Assembly: GCA_002914805.1 (NCBI GenBank)
Contig: JXTB01000027.1
Location: 1,578,256-1,642,255 of the forward strand
Reading direction: 5' to 3'
Length of the DNA stretch: 64,000 nt
DNA from: Parasponia andersonii
Lineage: Eukaryota > Streptophyta > Magnoliopsida > Rosales > Cannabaceae
How positions within the stretch are numbered: the stretch's first letter is position 1; each line of letters starts with the position of its first letter. Of the stretch, positions 49,500 through 61,726 are shown piece after piece. The notes beneath the pieces were generated by a model. It worked only from the letters and a program-made list of their open reading frames with translations. It ran no database searches and had not been told where the DNA came from. The translations under genes were made by a program, and so were the position numbers.

Positions 49500-50350
49500 T
49501 GGTCTTTCTCACTTTAGAACATCTTCTACCTTAGTAGGATCAATTAAGATACCTTCTTGAGAAATTACATGCCCTAAGAATTTAACTTTTGACATCCAGA
49601 AATTATATTTTGATCTTTTGGCATATAATTATTGACTTCTCAAAACTTAAAGTAATATCCTCAGGTGTTCAGCATGATCTTCATGAGTCTTGGAATACAC
49701 TAGGATATCATCAATAAAAACAACCACAAAACGATCCAAGTATAGTCTGAAAATCCGATTCATGAGGTCCATAAAAGTTGCAGGCGCATTCATCAAACCA
49801 AAAGGCATTACTAGAAACTCAAAGTGACCATAACGAGTTCTGAATGCTATTTTCGGTATATTTTCAACTGATGATAACCTGACCTCAAGTTAATCTTAGA
49901 GAAAAATCTTGATCTACCAAGTTGATCAAACAACTCGTTAATCCTTGGCAAAGGATACTCGTTCTTTATTATCAGCTAATTTAACTTCATGTAGTTTACA
50001 TATAGCCTTAAAGTACCGTCAGCTTTCTTGGCAAACAAAACAGGAACATCCTAAGGAGAAGTACTACTCCGAATGAAACCCTTGGATATCAAATCATCCA
50101 ATTGTTCCCTCAATTCGTTCATCTCTGCAGGAGCCATGCGATAGGCTGGAATAGAAACTGGCTGAGCTCCAGGAACAAGGTCAATACAGAACTCATTCTC
50201 CCTATCTGGTAGTAGTCCTGGTAAATCCTCTAGAAATTCCTTTGGATATTCACTTACTACTGGAATCCATAGGTCCTGATCATTAGTTCTCACTTTGTCA
50301 TCAGTGATAAATAAGTTCCCATAACACTCAAGTTTCTTCCTATCACCCAA
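49500..50350 (-). pseudogene. Reverse transcriptase domain of the minus-strand gypsy
   Basis: [66 protein letters not shown] and [20 protein letters not shown] are visible. The FIDD active site is intact. There is a frameshift near 49860 after YHQLK and several stops (for example before DVPVLF). Confidence 0.83.
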
Positions 50351-50437
50351 ACAGGCTTCAACAGCAGGACTTCATTTCAATGAATTCATTCGGGCTTGAT
50401 ATATTACGGGTCGACCATCATCCAGAAAAAGAGTCAC

Positions 50438-50881
50438 TCATTTATCATAACAATCGACAATAGCTCGATACTTGGATAACCAATCCATACCGAGTATTAC
50501 ATCATATTGTTTCATTGGTAATATAATTAAATCAGCAAGTAATTCTCTACCATCAATCACCACACAACAAGATTTACACACACTAGACACATCAGTTACT
50601 CCACTCAAAGGTGTTTCCAAAGTCAAGGCATAATTCAACTCAGAAAATTCTAACCCCAAAAGTTGAACAAACAACAAGGATATGAATGAATGAGATGCAC
50701 CAGTGTCAAACAAAACACGTGTCCAAGAATATGAAATAAGAACCATACCGTCAACAACACCTCTGCCAGTGTGTTCATTGGTATCATCAGTTCCAGAAAT
50801 TGCATAAGTTTGACCAATGACTTTTCCTTTTCCTTTATTGCCTCTTCCTTGTCTAGGACGACTGCTACCATATCTACGCAC
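50438..50881 (-). pseudogene. Aspartic protease of the minus-strand gypsy
   Basis: VLFDTGASHSFISLLF carries an intact DTGA motif near 50683-50715. LPMKQYDVILGMDWLSKYRA is the downstream motif. The frame is open for 147 codons. Confidence 0.8.
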
Positions 50882-50999
50882 TCCTTGACTCCTTGAAGCC
50901 TGAGGAGTCTGGAAATTTTAAGTATAACCCTGGGAGCGGTACTGGTGCTGGTAAAGTGACGGAGATAAAAAAGCTTGGGAAACACCCTGAGACTGCTGA

Positions 51000-51962
51000 G
51001 ACCTAACTTGAGTGTTCTAGGGAGGCGCTGAACCAGAATAACTTCCAAGTGGTCCTCCTTGAGAAAGAGGGGATTTTGCAGACGTTTTGGGCACTCATTC
51101 CTCTTATGGCCATGCTGATCACAGTGGTAACACGAATAAATGCTGAACCTCTTATTACCTACTGAACCACTACTAGTATAGCTTCTGCTATTAGGTGAAC
51201 CTTGAGCAGACCACTATCCTTGGTTCCTTTTGTTCACTTTTCTCTTGTTGCTTTTATTCCTTCTTGCTCCATGCTCATTTTCTACAGCTTCAGCTCATTG
51301 GGCAGCTAACACTACTTAGAAAGAGTGGCAAACGAGTGAATAGCAATACGATTGTGGATGTTTCGATTCAGACCATTTTTGAATTTCGCAATTCGGTAAG
51401 TGTCAGTCACCGCTAGGCTAAGGGCAAGGCTTGCCAATATTGTGAACTCCGTCACGTATTAGTTTACTGTTCTATTCCCTTGAGTAAGTCTCTTAAAACA
51501 ACCAACTACTTCAGCTTGTTGATCATCGTTTGCATAATGTGCTTTGAATAGTCTCTCAAATTCTTCCCATGTTACGCCCTCTACATTTTGCATAACCTCA
51601 ACTGTATCCCACTAATGGATAGTGTTTTCCGTCAAGCAAGAGATAGCAAATACAGCCTAGAACTCTCTAGGAGTACCCAGGGTTTGAAAGTGTCGTGTCA
51701 TCTCACGCAACCATGCATTAGCAACTAGTAGGTCTAGGGTTCCATCATACTGTCTAGGCTGAAGGCGCATAAACTTTTGAAGATGGTTAGCCTGATCGGG
51801 TTGACGCTCTTGCTGTGGTTGAGGTTGAGGTTGAGGCTGATGGTTAAGACCTTGCATCTCAAGGAAAGTATGATGAATTGCTTCGAAAAATTGGTTGAAC
51901 TCTTGTGGAATTAGAGGGGGCTCGGTACCAGGTTGGCGCCTTGGAGCTCTTCTAGGAGACAT
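51000..51962 (-). pseudogene. Gag of the minus-strand gypsy with zinc knuckle
   Basis: Start ATG at 51962 (MSPRRAPRRQPGTEPPLIPQ). A Gln/Pro repeat (QPQPQPQPQQ) and LREMTRHFQTLGTPREF follow; then, through stops, the capsid core TWEEFERLFKAHYANDDQQA. A CYHCDQHGHKRNEC zinc knuckle (C-x2-C-x4-H-x4-C) lies at about 51093-51135 and is intact. Confidence 0.78.
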
Positions 51963-52095
51963 TTTTGAAAGTCTGAAATGATATATCATACTATTAGTGA
52001 GGTAATGATGCATATCGTCATAAAAACAATTTCAATCTAATTTAATGGTGCTATGTACGAGGTATTTAAAACTTTGGCTCTGATACCATAATTTT

Positions 52096-54571
52096 TGTCA
52101 CGACCTAAACTCTAGGGTAGTGGCAAAAGGGGAATTTCACTAGAATTGGAAATTTCTTAGTTTTTTTTTAAAACAAAAGTATTTGGAATTCCAACCAGTG
52201 AAGCTATCCTATAGTTCATAGTCACCAATAAACACAGACTGAAAAATTATTAGAAAAACTAAATTTCAAATAGTTCATTGAGTATCATCATTCACACCTC
52301 AGCATCAAACTAGTATGGCACATATAGTTTACAGACATTCAAAGTAACACTTAATTTGAATGCTAGCATAATCCATTTATTAAACAAGACTTGAACACAA
52401 GTCTTAAATTCACACTCCTAGCATTACCAAGTCACAAACTATAAATAAGAGATCTTATCCCGCTTGTTGATTATCAATGTTACACTGGATACCACCTGTG
52501 GATAAAGTAGGGAGGGTGAGCATAAAATACTAGTAGGTTACTCAATTTCCCTTTTTGGGAAAATATTTTTATAATTCTCAAAACACCTACATGGTTAGTA
52601 GTACTGAAAGACATTTATATAAATATTAAGGATTTAAACTATTTACAGAACACCATGCTAAAAACCAAAACCAGATATACAGGTCAAAATATATAAAAGT
52701 CTTAATAAAATAAGCATAATGTACATCACATAAATCAACACATCACATGAGCTCTCATCCTCTCATCACGACTAGAGCAACTTATACTGCATGTATTAAG
52801 AACTCCTTGCCTGACCTCTATCTCTAGAAACCGGAGGGACACTCATATGTCTAATTCTACCGAATCGGAGGGGCACCGAATGCCTACGCCTATCGAACGG
52901 AGATAGTCAGAAAACAAACCCTGTGTGGGTTTACGGGCTCTCACCGATGGTGGGTGTACTTGTCCACATAATATAACGCTGTGATGCTTAAGACGACTCT
53001 CATGCATGATCGTATGAAATGTGCAATATTTGGAGTCTCAAACAACCATGCAGTGGTTTAACATTCTAGACATGCTCTAATTTTTAATTAAAAATGCATT
53101 TTGTACTTAAAAATCCAAAAGTACAATTTCTATTGTTTTTACCAAATCGCAAATATAAAAACTTATATAAAATCATATGTAAAAATGTCTAGAGTAGTCC
53201 ACAATGTTTCACAAATTCATAGTTCATTAGAATAATTATTCAAATAATTCAATTTAATAAAATCACGAAATTTCATTTTTCAGAATAAATTCTAATTTTA
53301 ATAAAAATAATAGAAAACAAGGAAATTGAATCCCTTACCTCAAAATAGTAGTTAAGTTGAGCTAATGACGCTTGAAATATCTCAATTGATCACTTGGTTG
53401 TTTAGACGGTCTTTTTCGAATCTCGTTACGTTCATTTGAAAAGTTGACTTTTCAAACGGAGTCTCGGATTGAGAAACGGAGGTCACCATTGAATTCAAAA
53501 CACCCAAAAACGTTGGGTTAGATATAAAGTTCGTCGAAAACGGATCCTGGTGCAGAACCGGCCGTGGCATGAAAAACGGTGCAAATCATGAGTTATTTTC
53601 TCGATTTTTGTGCCACTTCATAAAACAGTAGTATTTTATATCAAAATTCATGTCCCAACCTCACAGAGTCCAAATTCGATGTCAGAACTCAATTTCGAGG
53701 TCTCGAATATTAAATTGGCTCAAAAATCCAAAAATTATAAAAATACCACATTTGGAAAATAATTAGAAAAATGCCATATTTTCATCTCGATAATTAACGA
53801 TCTTCTGGTTAATGTTTTAACACTTCAAAATCATGAAATTTCATATTTCAAACTCTTCTTTCATGTGGTAAAATTTAAATAACTCATTTCCGAAATAATT
53901 ACGAAAATACCACCAAAATTTAATATTATAAAATTGCTATAGTAGTCAACTTCTCACCGGAGCCGAGTTGGAGGCCGAGAGTGTTCAGAATTGAGAGATG
54001 GAGTCGAGACGAGTTGAATGGTATCAAAGTTGAGCTGATTGGACGTCGGACGGAGGAATGGCGAGCAAAATCCAATTAGGTGGCGCAACCTTCGGATCGG
54101 TTTTTCTCCGGCGAGAGGCAGCGAAATGGGACGGCGACACCAGGCGTGACTTCGTCGGCATCTTCCAGTCATGGTGGGCAGGCACGGCAACGGCTGGTGG
54201 CTCAGTGAATGAACAGTGACAGAGAGGGTGTTTCGAGGGACGTTGGTGAAGAAGATGAAAGAGTTGGAGGGTTTATATGCAATTTTCGGAAACTGTAGTA
54301 GTGGGACACGTGGCATAATCTGGTTTGACCAAAAAAGCTTTCTAAGATTCCACTTTGGCCATAGATTTTAAAAAGATTATTTCACTTTAGTCCCTCCTTA
54401 ATTACACTTTTGTCCCCGGTTTGTAATTTTTTTTCATTTTTGCCCCAAATGCACTTAGACTTTATTTTGTCTAGGTTCAACACCAATAATTTAATTTTAA
54501 AATTGTAGAATTGCTAAATTACCCTTGAATTAAAACTACGTAATTACCCTTACAAAATTTAGGATTTTACA
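52096..54571 (-). repeat. 5' LTR of the minus-strand gypsy, 2476 bp
   Basis: On the minus strand it starts TGTAAAATCCTAAATTTTGT (at 54571) and ends TAGGTCGTGACA (at 52096), immediately before the primer site. About 1.84 kb of it (52096-53943) is the inverted counterpart of 54572-56404; the first roughly 620 bp (53944-54571) are unmatched here. The minus-strand frame at 53954-54316 lies in this LTR and is not a gene. Confidence 0.85.
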
Positions 54572-56404
54572 GTAGCAATTTTATAATATTAAATTTTTGT
54601 AGTATTTTCGTAATTATTTCGGAATAGAGTTATTTATCTCGAGAAAATTTTACCATGTGATAGATTATTTTGAAACATGGAATCTCATGATTTTGAAGTG
54701 TTGAAACAGTAACCGGAAGATTGTTAATTATCGGAATGAAAATGTGGTATTTTTCTAATTATTTTCCAAATGTTGTATTTTTATAATTTTCGGAGTTTTG
54801 AGCCCATTTAATGTTCGAGACCTCGAAACTGAGGTCTGACTTCGAATTTCGACTTAGTGAGGTCAAGACATAAATTTTGATATATAATACTATTATTTTC
54901 TGAAGTGGCACGAAAATCGAGAAAATAGCTCGTAATTTGCACCGTTTTACATGCCACAGCGGGTTCTGCATCGGGACCCGTGTTTGACGAACTTTATATC
55001 TAACCCAATATTTTTAGGTGTTCTGAATTCAGTGGTGACATCTGTTTCTCAATCCGAAACTCAGTTTGAAAAGTCAACTTTTCAAGGTAACGTGACGAGA
55101 TTTGAGAACATCTGTCTGAACAACCGGGTAAGCAATTGAGGATATTTCGAGATTCGTGAGCTCAACATAACTACTATTTCGAGGTAGAGGATTCAATTTC
55201 CTTCGTTTTCTATTATTTTCATTAAAATTAGAATTTATTCTGAAAAATGAAATTTGGTGATTTTATTAAATTGAATTATTTGAATAGTTATTTTAATAAA
55301 CTATGAATTTGTGAAACATTGTGGACTGCTCTAGATATTTTTACATATGATTTTGTACAAGTTTTTATATTTGGGATTTGGTAAAACCATAAAAACTGTA
55401 CTTTTGGATTTTTAAGTATAAAGTGGCTTTTTAATTAAAAATCAGAATATGTCTAGAATGTTAAACCATTGCATAGTTGTTTGAGACTCCATATATTGCA
55501 CATTTCATATGATCATGCATGAGAGTACTAGTACTCCCACCTTCGGTGAGAGCCCGTAAACCCACGCGGGGTTTGTTTTCTGACTATCTCCATTCGGTAG
55601 GCGTAAGCATTCGGTGTCCCTCTGGTTTGGTAGGATTAGACACATAGGTGTCCCTCTGGCTTCCAAAGATAGATGTCAGGCAATGAGCACTCAATACATA
55701 TAGTATAATTTGCTCTAGTCATGATGAAAGGATAAAAGCTCATGTGATGTATTGATTGATATGATGTGCATTATTTTTATTTTAATTAAGATTTTTATAT
55801 GTTTTGACCTGTATATCTGATTTTGGATTTTATCATAGTTTTCTATAAATGGTTTAAATCTTTAATATTTATAGAAATGTTTTTCAGTACTATTAACCAT
55901 GCAGATGTTTTGAGAATTATGAAAGATTTTCCCAAAAAGGGAAATTGGATAACTTAATGGACATTTTATGCTCACCCTCCCTACTTTGTCCACAGGTGGT
56001 GTCCAGTGTAACATTGACGATCAACAAGCAGAATAAGAAGTTATCTCTTACTTATAGTTTATGACTTGGTAATGCTAGGAGTGTGAATTTAAGACTTGTG
56101 TTCAAATCTTATTAAATAAATGGATTATGCTAGCATTCAAATTAAGTGTATTACTTTGAATATGTCTGTAAACTATATATGCCATACTAGCTTGATGTTG
56201 AGGTGTGAATAATGATGCTCAGTGAACTATTTAAAATTTAGTTTTTTTAATAATTTTTCAGTCTGTGTTTATTGGTGACTATGAACTGTAGGATATGTTC
56301 ACTAGTTGGAATTCTTAATACTTTTGTTTTAAAAAAAAACTAAGGAATTTCCAATTTTGGTGAAATTTCCCTTCTACTACTGGCCCGGAGTTTGGGTCTT
56401 GACA
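54572..56404 (+). repeat. 5' LTR of the plus-strand gypsy, first roughly 620 bp missing
   Basis: Collinear in reverse orientation with 52096-53943. Begins GTAGCAATTTTATAATATTA, where the complete LTR has ATAGCAATTTTATAATATTA internally. Confidence 0.83.
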
Positions 56405-56519
56405 AAAATTGTGGTATCAGAGCCAGAGTTTTAAATATCTCGGACATAGTGCCATTAAATTAGATTGAAATTATTTTTATGACGATATGCATTATTACCT
56501 CACTAGTAGTTTGGTATAT

Positions 56520-57110
56520 CATTTTAGACTTTCAAATATGCTCCTAGAAGAGCTCTGAGGCAGCAACCTGGTGCCGAGTCCCCTCTAATTCCATACAAAA
56601 TTCGTCATGCTTTCCTTGAGACGCAAGGTCCTAACCACCAGCCTCAACCCCACTAGTTGCCAACGCATAGTTACGTGAGATGACACAATACTTTCGGACC
56701 CTAGGTACTCCTAGAGAGTTCTAGGTTGTGTTTGCTATCTCTCGCTTGACGGGAAATTCTATCCATTAGTGGGGGACAATTAAGGTTATGCAAAATGTAG
56801 AGGGCGTAACATGGAAAGAATTTGAGGTTATACTCATAATTTCCAGACTCCTCAGGCTTCAGGGAGTCAAGGAGGGCGTGGATATAGTAGCAGTCGTCCT
56901 GGACAAGGAAGAGACAATAAAGGAAAAATCATTGGCCAAGCTTATGCAATTTCTGGCTCTGATGATACCAATGAACACTCTGGCCGAGGTGTTGTTGACG
57001 GTATGGTTCTTATTTCATATTCTTGGGCACGTGTTTTGTTTGACACTAGTGCATCTCATTCATTCATATCCTTGTTGCTTGTTCACTTTTGGGGTTAGAA
57101 TTTTCTGAGT
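56520..57110 (+). pseudogene. Gag remnant of the plus-strand gypsy with internal deletion
   Basis: The start is collinear with the minus-strand gag. Near 56830 (GAGGTTATACTC/ATAATTTCCAG) it jumps over about 640 bp that in the other copy encode the capsid core and the zinc knuckle. Confidence 0.72.
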
Positions 57111-57646
57111 TGGATTCTGCCTTGACTTTGGAAACACCTTTGAGTGGAGTAACTGATGTGTCTAGTGTGTATAAATCTTATTGTGTAGTGATTGATGGTA
57201 AAGAATTACTTGCTTATTTAATTGTATTACCAATGAAACAATATGATGTAATACTCGGTATGAATTGGTTATCCAAGTATCGAGCTATTGTCGATTGTTG
57301 TGATAAAAACGTGATTCTTTTTCTGGATGATGGACGACCCATAATATATCAAACTCGAATGAATTCATTGAAACCAAAACCTGTTCTTAAAGCCTGTTTG
57401 GGTGTTAGGAAGAAACTTGAGTATTATGGGAACTTGTTTGCCATTGATGGCGAAGTGAGAACTAATGATCAGGATCTATGGATTCCAATGATGAGTGAAT
57501 ATCCAGAGGTATTTCTAGAGGATTTACCAGGGCTACCACCAGATTGGGAGATCGAGTTCTGTATTGACCTTGTTCCTGAATTTGAGCCAGTTTCTATTCC
57601 AGCCTACCGCATGGCTCTTGCAGAGATGAACGAATTGAGAGAATAA
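57030..57646 (+). pseudogene. Protease of the plus-strand gypsy
   Basis: VLFDTSASHSF at about 57035-57066 keeps the catalytic Asp but has Ser where Gly is expected. MKQYDVILGMNWLSKYRAIV follows, then an open frame of 185 codons up to a stop at 57644-57646. Confidence 0.78.
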
Positions 57647-58203
57647 TTGGATGATTTGATATCCAAGGGTTTCATTCGGAGTAGTACTTCTCCTTGGGGT
57701 ACTCCTGTTTTGTTTGCCAAGAAAGCTGACTGTACTTTAAGGCTATGTGTGGATTACAAGAAATTAAATCAACTGACAATAAAGAACAAGTATCATTTGC
57801 TAAGGATTGACGAGCTGTTTGATCAACTTGGTAGATTAAGATTTTTCTCTAAGATTGAATTGTGGTCAGGTTATCACCAATTGAAGATAAGAGAGAGAGA
57901 TATATCGAAAACAGCATTTAGAACTCGTTATGGTCACCAATTGATGAATGCTCCTGTAGCTTTTATGGACTTCATAAATCGGATTTTCAGGCCATACTTG
58001 GATCATGTTTTTATTGATAATATCCTGGTGTATTCCAAAACTCAGGAAGATCATGCCGAACATCTGAGGATAGTGCTCGAAGTTTTGAGAAGTTAACAAT
58101 TATATTCCAAAAGATCAAAATGTGACTTCTGGATGTCAAAAGTTAAATTCTTAGGGTATGTAATTTCTCAAAAAGGTATCTCAGTCGATCCTACTAAGTA
58201 GAA
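57647..58203 (+). pseudogene. Reverse transcriptase of the plus-strand gypsy, active site mutated
   Basis: [58 protein letters not shown] and [20 protein letters not shown] are visible. About eight residues (the EFLVMPFG part) are deleted between YGH and LMNAP. The active site reads FIDNILVY at 58010-58033, with Asn replacing the second catalytic Asp. It stops in the connection region. Confidence 0.82.
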
Positions 58204-59112
58204 GCTGGTCTAAATTTATGCCTAAAACTAATATATACGATAATAATGAAATATCCAAACACAAACAACTAAAGCTAATTAATATCGCAAGAATACAAGC
58301 AAGAAAACAGCGGGTTAGAGAAGAGATCACCAAGACACCAACCAAATGATTTTGGTTTTACAAATTAAGACCCCCAGATTCGAAATTTTGAATACAAGCA
58401 CACAACCCAAGTTTCAAAACCAACTCCACTTTCTCGATTATGAATTGCGGTCTGGATTCTTCAGATGGGTCATCGCTCTACCCTCGATGGGTCCTCCATA
58501 GACCACTACGAGCAGAGAAGGCCCATTGTCGTTATTACTCCGAGTTTTGAAGGGTATTTGGTAAGTTTACTAGTCAAAATGGGTGTTTAGTATAAAACAC
58601 AATTCTGAAATTTGAAAATAAACGTTGATAATATCTAAAATAAGGGTGTATATTTTTTAAAAAGTTAAAATACAGGTATATTTATATATTTAACTCTAAA
58701 TGACTAGATATATATTTTTTATTTGATATGTGTGCTTTTAAGTTTTACCTTACATTCTGACTATATAAATTTTTACACAGATACATAATATTTTACATAG
58801 TATTTAAAAAATAAATATTTATTTTAAATGAGATCAAAATAATTTACATATTATAATATTTAAAAAATAAATATTTACTTAAAATCGGACTCAAATTCAA
58901 CTATTTTGTTATAAGACCCAATTCAGAATGCCAAAAAGGAGAAAGTTTAAAATTGATTTTTTTTGTTTACTGAAAAGAGCATTTTTTTTTTTTTTTATCA
59001 AAGCGAATCTGTTATTATAAATTAGTAGAATCTTTTATAATAACAGATTCTATAAGAAGAGGAGATTCTTTCAACCAAATAAGCTTATTTTCTACTCATA
59101 AGACGAACCTAG
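58204..59112. other. Unclassified sequence after the plus-strand gypsy
   Basis: Somewhat GC-richer near 58440-58560, but no continuous reading frame, no recognisable domain and no RNA gene. Confidence 0.45.
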
Positions 59113-60120
59113 TTAAATCATGTACAACTTTATTAGTTTCATAAAATGTTTAACTATGATACCAGGAAAAAAAAAAAAAGAAAATAAGTTAAACACATCC
59201 AATAGCAGGTCGCCAAACTCAGAATAGTAAATTGAGCTATTGTTTAAAACTTGTACTATTGTCAATGCATTTGACTCCAAAAAGTGGAGCTTTAGATCAA
59301 TATCCCTAGCCCATAGGAGAGAGATCGCCAGGGCTTTCGCTTTGGCGTTCTTTGCTGATAATGTGCTAATTACTTTTTTCACCAATATTGCTATGACTTC
59401 GCTTTTTGCATTGTGAATAATAGCACCAACGCCTACTAAACGTGACTGAGCATTGATGGCCGCATCTACGTTCATCTTGAAGTGCCTATCTGAGGGGGGA
59501 GACCAATTGGTCTCCCTCTGTTATGGTTCTAAAGGGGCATCTATATTATGAACACGGCTCTTTTGAACTCCTTTAGGTATTGTATAATCCAACTAACTAC
59601 AATGCTAGGTGGTTTTATTTTAGAACCATGCATTCTGTTATTCTTCTTAGTCCAAATGCTTCAGAGTAGACATAGAACTAATTCCAATTCTTCAGATAGC
59701 AAAGAAGTAGAATACGAATGGATAATATCAGCCATAGTTAGATGTAATAGAGATTTAAATTTGAGTTCAAATTTAGAGGCTCTCCAAACTATTTAGCGAA
59801 TTTACAACTAATTAAAACGTGTGTAGTAGATTCTGAAGATGAGGAACAAAAATTATAATATGATTATTGAATTATTTTCCTCCAATAAAAGGCCATAGAA
59901 GTTAGTAGAGCATTATGATAAATATGTCAGATACAAATCTTAACCTTATTAAGTAACTTTAATCCTCAAAATTTTCTCCACCAACTTTGCATTCTATTGG
60001 GTCCTGAAGTCGAATATCTTTCTATTTCCGAATCAGCCAACCAATAATCTGAATGTACTGAATAAATTCCAATGGTCACATAGTGCCAAAATAAACTATC
60101 CATTTGCGGTCTCATACTTA
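59113..60120 (-). pseudogene. LINE-type relic: reverse-transcriptase zinc-binding region plus RNase H
   Basis: On the minus strand from about 60110 downward, through stops: WWRKF-stop-GLKLLNKVKICI, HIYHNALLTSMAFYWRKII and NFCSSSSESTTHVLISCKFA, which is the zf-RVT domain (C-x-H-x-x-C style) found after plant LINE reverse transcriptases. It continues to an open RNase H frame (59113-59475) with MNVDAAINAQSRLVGVGAII, AKAKALAISLLWARDIDLKL and SNALTIVQVLNNSS. In it D (NVDAA), E/K (AKAKA, where E is usual) and the SN/SD position are partly changed. Such domains are also annotated as putative non-LTR ribonuclease H proteins. The reverse transcriptase proper is not seen. Confidence 0.72.
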
Positions 60121-60388
60121 ATGAAATGGAGAGCATCTAACAAAAAAGTACAAAAAAATAGAGTAAAAAATTCACAATGAAACTCATAAAATATCCAATA
60201 TAGTAGACATAATAGAAATGGACACCATATGAAAAGAGTAACTACTAAAAACAAATAAATTGATAAAGATATAGTTTAAAAATTAAGATTTGTAAACTCC
60301 ACCAAGACTAGGTACAAGAAATAAGATTGCTTCTTATATTTTGCGGTGACATTTAGTAAAATCAGCTTGAATTAGTTTCTCTTTTAGT

Positions 60389-61102
60389 NNNNNNNNNNNN
60401 NNNNNNNNNNNNNNNNNNNNNNNNNNNNNNNNNNNNNNNNNNNNNNNNNNNNNNNNNNNNNNNNNNNNNNNNNNNNNNNNNNNNNNNNNNNNNNNNNNNN
60501 NNNNNNNNNNNNNNNNNNNNNNNNNNNNNNNNNNNNNNNNNNNNNNNNNNNNNNNNNNNNNNNNNNNNNNNNNNNNNNNNNNNNNNNNNNNNNNNNNNNN
60601 NNNNNNNNNNNNNNNNNNNNNNNNNNNNNNNNNNNNNNNNNNNNNNNNNNNNNNNNNNNNNNNNNNNNNNNNNNNNNNNNNNNNNNNNNNNNNNNNNNNN
60701 NNNNNNNNNNNNNNNNNNNNNNNNNNNNNNNNNNNNNNNNNNNNNNNNNNNNNNNNNNNNNNNNNNNNNNNNNNNNNNNNNNNNNNNNNNNNNNNNNNNN
60801 NNNNNNNNNNNNNNNNNNNNNNNNNNNNNNNNNNNNNNNNNNNNNNNNNNNNNNNNNNNNNNNNNNNNNNNNNNNNNNNNNNNNNNNNNNNNNNNNNNNN
60901 NNNNNNNNNNNNNNNNNNNNNNNNNNNNNNNNNNNNNNNNNNNNNNNNNNNNNNNNNNNNNNNNNNNNNNNNNNNNNNNNNNNNNNNNNNNNNNNNNNNN
61001 NNNNNNNNNNNNNNNNNNNNNNNNNNNNNNNNNNNNNNNNNNNNNNNNNNNNNNNNNNNNNNNNNNNNNNNNNNNNNNNNNNNNNNNNNNNNNNNNNNNN
61101 NN
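60389..61102. other. Assembly gap (714 N)
   Basis: Run of N just upstream of the vacuolar sorting receptor gene; part of its promoter probably lies inside. Confidence 1.
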
Positions 61103-61413
61103 AGAACCTATTTTTCGAATCATTTTTCTATTTTCTTTAATATTTCGTTTATGAAAACTATAAAAACATAATTTAAAAATAGCCTCCCCGTGTTTTTTGT
61201 TTTTATTTTTATTTTTATTTTTGGGCGTGTGTTTTTAAAAATTGGGTTTTCTTTTTTTTTTTTTAAAGAAAGGTTTTCAATTTTCAATTTCAATTAATTG
61301 TGATCTGAAAACAGTGACCTCCTTCTTCCTCCTCTCAGTGCTCGATAATTCCTTTAGTCTTATTCTATTCTGAAGACGACCCGTATTATATTTTCCTCCT
61401 TCAGTCTCCGAAA

Positions 61414-61726
61414 ATGGAGCTTCAGAGATCAGCGATGATGAGGCTCTTTCTAGGGTTTCTGGTTCTCTCTTTGGCACCTTTGTCTCTACATGGAAGATTC
61501 GTGGTGGAGAAGAACAGCTTGAGGGTGACGTCACCGGACCGAATCAGGGGAACCCACGATAGCGCCATTGGCAACTTTGGGATACCTCAATATGGTGGCA
61601 GCATGGCTGGGAATGTTGTATACCCAAAAGATAATCAAAAGGGCTGTAAGGAGTTCTCCGACTTTGGGATTTCGTTCCAATCCAAGCCTGGAGCTCTTCC
61701 CACCTTCGTTTTGGTCGATCGTGGAG
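61414..61726 (+). CDS. VSR: Vacuolar sorting receptor (BP-80 type), first exon only
   Basis: ATG at 61414; 104 codons plus one base, then a GTACCC donor at 61727. Residues 9-26 form a signal peptide ([17 protein letters not shown]). The mature N terminus [20 protein letters not shown] is the hallmark of plant vacuolar sorting receptors. The next part is the beginning of the protease-associated (PA) domain: [20 protein letters not shown] and [18 protein letters not shown]. These receptors are type I membrane proteins that bind vacuolar cargo in the Golgi/TGN. The sequence [18 protein letters not shown] is closest in memory to the VSR3/VSR4 side of the family. The rest of the gene (EGF repeats, membrane span, tail) lies beyond the window. 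A 5' leader rich in CT (61315-61410) precedes the ATG. Confidence 0.92.

Larger units (their letters stand above)
48381..54571 (-). mobile_element. Minus-strand Ty3/gypsy element, 3'-truncated in integrase
   Basis: 5' LTR 52096-54571 (2476 bp, TG...CA), primer site TGGTATCAGAGCC (minus strand, 52075-52090), gag from 51962 downward, protease, reverse transcriptase, RNase H and the start of integrase, in that order on the minus strand. The element stops inside the integrase core at about 48381, where the MULE fragment begins. Stops occur throughout. It shares its family with the plus-strand copy next to it. Confidence 0.85.
54572..58203 (+). mobile_element. Plus-strand copy of the same gypsy family, truncated at both ends
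   Basis: LTR remainder 54572-56404 (ends TTGGGTCTTGACA), primer site TGGTATCAGAGCC at 56412-56424, shortened gag, protease and reverse transcriptase. It ends near 58203, at GISVDPTK, in the linker after the reverse transcriptase. Its 5' end abuts the start of the neighbouring minus-strand LTR base for base, so the two lie head to head. Confidence 0.83.

Noticed and set aside
53954-54316. 120-codon minus-strand frame, GC-richer
   Set aside because: It lies wholly inside the first part of a gypsy 5' LTR (52096-54571) and shows no domain; probably chance coding in the LTR.
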